Assembly (NCBI GenBank): GCA_045531585.1
Contig: JAZSEH010000018.1
Span: forward strand, 1 to 64,000
Length of the DNA: 64,000 nt
Reading direction: 5' to 3'
From: SIG587 sp045531585
Lineage (GTDB): Bacteria; Bacillota; Clostridia; Oscillospirales; Acutalibacteraceae
Shown here: piece by piece, positions 60,715 through 64,000 of the stretch
How positions within the stretch are numbered: position 1 is the stretch's first letter
Layout: every line of letters begins with the position of its first letter
The notes under the pieces: generated by a model
Told to the model about the DNA's origin: nothing
Databases searched by the model: none
Seen by the model: the letters and a program-made list of their open reading frames with translations, nothing else
Made by a program: the position numbers and the translations under genes

Positions 60715-61031
60715 TTTGCTAAATGCACCTCCTATATAAAATACGGTTTTCAGTAGAACACTCTCGTTCTAAACGGGGAACCGTTTTGCCCCGGCAATGA
60801 TTAAATTACTGTTCTTTTGCCCTTTGCCCTTATTCCCCTTAAAGGGCTTAAGACAAAACAAAATAACCCAATTTACTTTATTATTCTACCACTATATCTA
60901 TGCTCTGTCAAGATTTTATCACCCATATAATGATTTATTTTTCAAAATTATGGAAAAAATATTTTATGTACTTGCAAAATATGTATTTTTATATTATTAT
61001 ATATTAGTTAAGTTTCCTAAGGAGGAATTTT
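60715..61031. other. Intergenic region between rny and the aminotransferase gene
   Basis: 317 bases. The left part holds the rny leader and RBS (minus strand) and a short GC-rich inverted repeat around 60767-60797 (CGGGG/CCCCG). The middle has a second weak repeat near AAGGGC/GCCCTT at 60825-60850. The right part is AT-rich and carries the plus-strand promoter. No gene is seen. Confidence 0.5.
60972..61000 (+). promoter_or_regulatory. Promoter candidate of the aminotransferase gene
   Basis: TTGCAA (60972-60977) and TATTAT (60995-61000), spacer 17, about 30 bases before the ATG. Confidence 0.55.
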
Positions 61032-62306
61032 ATGAGCAGTTATTTAAATATGACCAGAGAGGAGCTTCAGGGTGAATTCTACAAGGTTAAGGCCGATTTC
61101 CGCCACCTTGTTACCCTTAATCTTTCTCTTGATATGTCAAGAGGTAAGCCCGGCTTTGACCAAATGGATAACAGCAACCGTATATTTGATTTGGTTGGCA
61201 ATGATTCGGGCTTTAAAAACCGTACCGGCACCGATTGCCGCAACTACGGCGGTCTTGACGGACTTATTGAGCTTAAGGAGCTTTTTGCGCAAATACTTGA
61301 GCTTAGCCCCGAACAGATAATTGTTGGAGGCAACTCCTCCCTTAATATGATGTTTGATACCATATCTCAGGCAATGACCCACGGCTTTGGCTGTGAGCCC
61401 TGGATAAAACAGGGTGAGGTAAAGTTTATTTGTCCCGTTCCCGGCTATGACCGTCACTTTGCCATTACAGAGTATTTCGGCATTAAGATGATACCCGTTG
61501 CCTGCAATGAGAACGGCCCCGATATGGACGCCGTGGAGGAGCTTGTAAAGGACGAAAAGGTTAAGGGTATGTGGTGTGTTCCCAAATACTCAAATCCCCT
61601 TGGCATAACCTACTCGGATGAGGTAGTTCGCCGTATTGCAAATTTAAAGCCTGCAGCAAGGGATTTCCGTGTTATGTGGGATGATGCCTATGCAATACAC
61701 GATCTGTATCCCGAAGGCGACAAGCTTTTAAATCTTTATAATGAGTGTGTAAAGGCAGGCAACCCCAATCTGCCCATTATATTCACCTCCACCTCTAAAA
61801 TAACCTTCCCGGGTGCAGGCGTTGCCGCTCAGGCCGCAAGCCCTGAAAACGTTGCAATTCTTAAAAAGCGTATGAGCTTCCAGACCATAGGCCCCGATAA
61901 GCTGAATCAGCTCCGCCACGCCAGAGCCTTTGAGGATATTGAGGCACTTAAAAAGCATATGGCTGAGCACGCCGAGATTTTAAGGCCTAAGTTTGAAACG
62001 GTGCTTAGTGAGCTTGAGGCTCAGCTTTCAGGCAAGGACATTGCACACTGGACCAATCCTAAGGGCGGTTACTTTATCTGCCTTAACGTTATGGAGGGCT
62101 GTGCAAGGCGGGTTGTAGACCTGTGCGCACAGGTAGGAATGATACTTACCCCCGCAGGCGCCCCCTTCCCCTACGGCAAGGATGAAAAGGACACGGTAAT
62201 ACGCATTGCCCCCTCTTATCCTTCTGTTTCGGAGATAAAATCTGCATCAAACGTTCTGTGTGTGGCAGTAAAATATGCCTGTCTTGAAAAACTGCTAAAA
62301 GATTAG
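61032..62306 (+). CDS. Aspartate aminotransferase type Ic (aminotransferase class I/II-like)
   Basis: 424 residues. It has the pattern of the PF12897 group: NLSLDMSRGKPGFDQMDNSN near the N-terminus, NYGGLDGLIELKELFA near 70, PVPGYDRHFAITEYFGI near 137, and STSKITFPGAGVAA near 258, where SK.T/S is the PLP lysine. These type Ic enzymes use aspartate and 2-oxoglutarate. GGAGG lies eight bases upstream of the ATG. It could supply the last transamination in aromatic or aspartate-family synthesis; that is a guess. Confidence 0.85.
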   Translation: MSSYLNMTREELQGEFYKVKADFRHLVTLNLSLDMSRGKPGFDQMDNSNRIFDLVGNDSGFKNRTGTDCRNYGGLDGLIELKELFAQILELSPEQIIVGGNSSLNMMFDTISQAMTHGFGCEPWIKQGEVKFICPVPGYDRHFAITEYFGIKMIPVACNENGPDMDAVEELVKDEKVKGMWCVPKYSNPLGITYSDEVVRRIANLKPAARDFRVMWDDAYAIHDLYPEGDKLLNLYNECVKAGNPNLPIIFTSTSKITFPGAGVAAQAASPENVAILKKRMSFQTIGPDKLNQLRHARAFEDIEALKKHMAEHAEILRPKFETVLSELEAQLSGKDIAHWTNPKGGYFICLNVMEGCARRVVDLCAQVGMILTPAGAPFPYGKDEKDTVIRIAPSYPSVSEIKSASNVLCVAVKYACLEKLLKD

Positions 62307-62335
62307 TTGACTTTAGGTATAAAAAATAGTATAAT
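62307..62335 (+). promoter_or_regulatory. secDF promoter
   Basis: TTGACT (62307-62312) directly after the aminotransferase stop and TATAAT (62330-62335), spacer 17, about 38 bases before secD. Confidence 0.82.
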
Positions 62336-62372
62336 GTAATTTGGAATTTTATAAGTTTTGGAGGATGTAACA

Positions 62373-63767
62373 ATGAAATCCAAGCGCGTACGCAAGCCGG
62401 TATTTTTTATTGTGCTTGTGCTCATTCTTGCATTGGCCTACACCGCCTTTTTCGGTGTGGACAATTATTACGGGGACACCCGTAACCTTTACATAAAGGG
62501 TGCGGAGGATATCCGTTGGGGTATTGATATCCGTGGCGGTGTTGAGGCGGTTTTCTCCCCCGATAAAACCGATGCTGACATAACCGATGACGATATGGCG
62601 GCCGCCAAGGAAATAATTGAGACCCGTCTTGTAAACAACAACATTACCGACAGTGAGGTTTACACCGATTCACAGAATCATCAGATAATAGTTCGTTTCC
62701 CCTGGGCTGCTGATGAAAGTGATTTTGATGCCGCCGCTGCAGTACAGGAGCTGGGTGAAACCGCTCTGCTTACCTTCTGTGAGGGACAGACTCAAGACAA
62801 GGTAATCCTTAAGGGTGCCGACGATATTGAGAAGGCAGAAGCAGGATATATACACAACGAAAAAGAAAATTCCTATGAATATGTAGTAAACCTTTCCTTT
62901 ACCACTCAGGGTAAGGCAAAGTTTGCCGAAGCCACCGCAAGACTTGTTGGAAGCACCATTTCCATTTGGATGGACGACACCATGATATCCGCTCCCAACG
63001 TTAAGGAGGCTATTAACTCCGACAGTGCCACCATTGACGGTATGGCTGATGCCGAGGAGGCTAACGACCTTGCAAACAAGATAAATGCAGGCTCCCTTCC
63101 CTTTGCACTTACCGTTGACGATTCCAAGCTTCAGGTTATTTCACCTACCCTTGGCTCCAACGCGCTTAACGTTATGGTTATTGCAGGCTCCATTGCTTTT
63201 ATACTTATTTGCATACTTATGATAGTTCTGTTCAAGCTTCCCGGTCTGGTTGCATCCTTTGCTCTGCTGGGTCAGCTTGCAGGCTCCATTGCCTGTATGT
63301 CAGGCTTCTTCCCCGGAGTGGACAGCTTTACCCTTACCGTTCCCGGTATTGCAGGTATTATCCTTTCCATTGGTGTGGGTGTTGACGCTAACGTTATTGC
63401 CGCTGAGCGTATTAAGGATGAGTTTAAGAACGGCCGCACAATTGACGGCGCCATAAACGCAGGCTTTAGCAACAGCTGGAGCGCAATACTTGACGGTAAT
63501 ATTACCATTGTTCTTGTATCCATTGTACTTATGGGTGCCTTCGGTACACCTGACAGCCTGTTTGCCAAAATCTTCTCCCCCATAATGAGATGGTTCGGCT
63601 CCTCCATAACCGGCGCTATTTACTCCTTCGGTTACACACTGCTTGTTGGTGTTATATTCAACCTTATAATGGGCGTTCTTGCTTCAAAGCTTATGCTTAA
63701 GAGCGTATCTCAGTTCAAGTTCTTACGCAAGCCCTGGCTTTACGGAGGTGCTAAAGATGTTAAATAA
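62373..63767 (+). CDS. secD: Protein translocase subunit SecD
   Basis: 464 residues from the ATG at 62373, with GGAGG eight bases upstream. The N-terminal helix (KPVFFIVLVLILALAYTAFF) is followed by GIDIRGGVEAVFSPD, the P1 region, TISIWMDDTMISAPNV near 210, and six transmembrane segments toward the C-terminus including VPGIAGIILSIGVGVDANVI near 330-350. SecD with SecF aids late steps of export driven by proton-motive force. It is at the short end of the SecD size range. It overlaps secF by 11 bp. Confidence 0.95.
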   Translation: MKSKRVRKPVFFIVLVLILALAYTAFFGVDNYYGDTRNLYIKGAEDIRWGIDIRGGVEAVFSPDKTDADITDDDMAAAKEIIETRLVNNNITDSEVYTDSQNHQIIVRFPWAADESDFDAAAAVQELGETALLTFCEGQTQDKVILKGADDIEKAEAGYIHNEKENSYEYVVNLSFTTQGKAKFAEATARLVGSTISIWMDDTMISAPNVKEAINSDSATIDGMADAEEANDLANKINAGSLPFALTVDDSKLQVISPTLGSNALNVMVIAGSIAFILICILMIVLFKLPGLVASFALLGQLAGSIACMSGFFPGVDSFTLTVPGIAGIILSIGVGVDANVIAAERIKDEFKNGRTIDGAINAGFSNSWSAILDGNITIVLVSIVLMGAFGTPDSLFAKIFSPIMRWFGSSITGAIYSFGYTLLVGVIFNLIMGVLASKLMLKSVSQFKFLRKPWLYGGAKDVK

Positions 63768-64000
63768 TAAAACTATTGATTTCAACAAAACCTTCAAGCC
63801 TGTGCTTATTGCTTATGCCGCAGTTTTGGTTGTAAGCATTATACTTACCCTTATATTCGGAGTTAATCTTGACATTAACTTTAAGGGTGGTACACGAATT
63901 TCCTACTCCTATACAGGAGAAATCTCCACCGAAAAGGTAAGCCAGACTGTTAAGGGCGTAACCAATGCATCGGTTACCGTAACACAGAGCACCGCTTTAG
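63757..64000 (+). CDS. secF: Protein translocase subunit SecF (5' part, cut by window edge)
   Basis: The first 81 codons are visible: NNKTIDFNKTFKPVLIAYAA, a membrane helix, then the SecF signature NLDINFKGGTRISYSYTG. The ATG lies inside the secD end with an RBS GGAGG at 63744-63748. The remaining two thirds lie beyond the window. Confidence 0.93.
   Translation, partial: MLNNKTIDFNKTFKPVLIAYAAVLVVSIILTLIFGVNLDINFKGGTRISYSYTGEISTEKVSQTVKGVTNASVTVTQSTAL

Noticed and set aside
1..64000. CRISPR arrays, tRNA and rRNA genes, T-box or riboswitch leaders
   Set aside because: Scanned by eye: no regularly spaced repeats, no tRNA-like cloverleaf, no leader longer than the HU one with a recognisable fold; gaps before alaS, proS, pheA and serC are too short or lack the motifs. 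A covariance-model search could still find a missed element.

Overview
This window reads as chromosomal DNA of an anaerobic, endospore-forming Clostridia-type Firmicute, probably a gut member of the Oscillospirales or a relative; this is inferred from gene content and order, not from a 16S match. Supporting evidence: an S4 protein/YabP/YabQ/DivIC/S1-protein cluster as in Bacillus and Clostridium sporulation loci, a CIRCE-controlled groESL operon, RNase Y, HemZ, an archaeal-type ProS, GGAGG ribosome binding sites, and sigma-A promoters (TTGACa-17-TATAAT). No rRNA, tRNA, CRISPR array, intact transposase or prophage was seen. Almost everything from the left edge to about 22 kb, and most of the rest, lies on the minus strand.

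Region 1 (1-5.9 kb) is an AT-rich, partly decayed surface-polysaccharide operon on the minus strand: priming sugar transferase, GT2, GT4, Wzy-like polymerase, a chimeric and broken GT2, LicD, and a terminal scrap of a second Wzy-like gene next to three perfect hairpins. Region 2 (5.9-15.1 kb) has an MFS permease, a ComEC without nuclease domain, a phosphoribosyltransferase, a HIT protein, AlaS, a TPM/LemA pair and ProS. Region 3 (15.1-22.1 kb) is an aromatic amino acid operon: aroE-aroK-DAHP synthase-aroB-aroA-aroC-pheA, with no aroD. A divergent acpP follows. Region 4 (22.8-28.8 kb) carries a 47-residue membrane peptide gene, a SLOG/DUF1273 protein, groES-groEL, a lipid kinase, an rRNA methyltransferase and a lone fumarase alpha subunit.

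Region 5 (28.8-44.2 kb) is housekeeping and sporulation: yabR-divIC-yabQ-yabP-rqcP-hup-flippase, a nucleosidase, a zinc-ribbon protein, a uridine-kinase-like protein, HemZ, an MBL hydrolase, DTD, RelA/SpoT, RecJ, and serC-serA. Region 6 (44.3-59.1 kb) is more accessory: an antiporter, a DUF4091 protein coupled to a HAD phosphatase scrap, a TIGR01212 radical SAM protein, Nudix, a xylose block (xylB-xylA-GH43 with a duplicated xylA 3' end, and a divergent AraC regulator), a copper ATPase with a fused CopZ-like tail, a Gfo/Idh dehydrogenase and a lipoprotein. Region 7 (59.1-64 kb) has rny, a type Ic aspartate aminotransferase, and secD-secF running off the right edge.

The most unusual structures are the GH43 gene lying between two copies of the xylA 3' end that share 110 identical bases, the copper ATPase whose C-terminal metallochaperone domain has its own Shine-Dalgarno and start codon, and several gene scraps (Wzy, chimeric GT2, HAD) that record deletions. 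I did not find a convincing wholly new multi-gene system; the copA/copZ nested gene and the excisable-looking GH43 segment are the best candidates for new biology.
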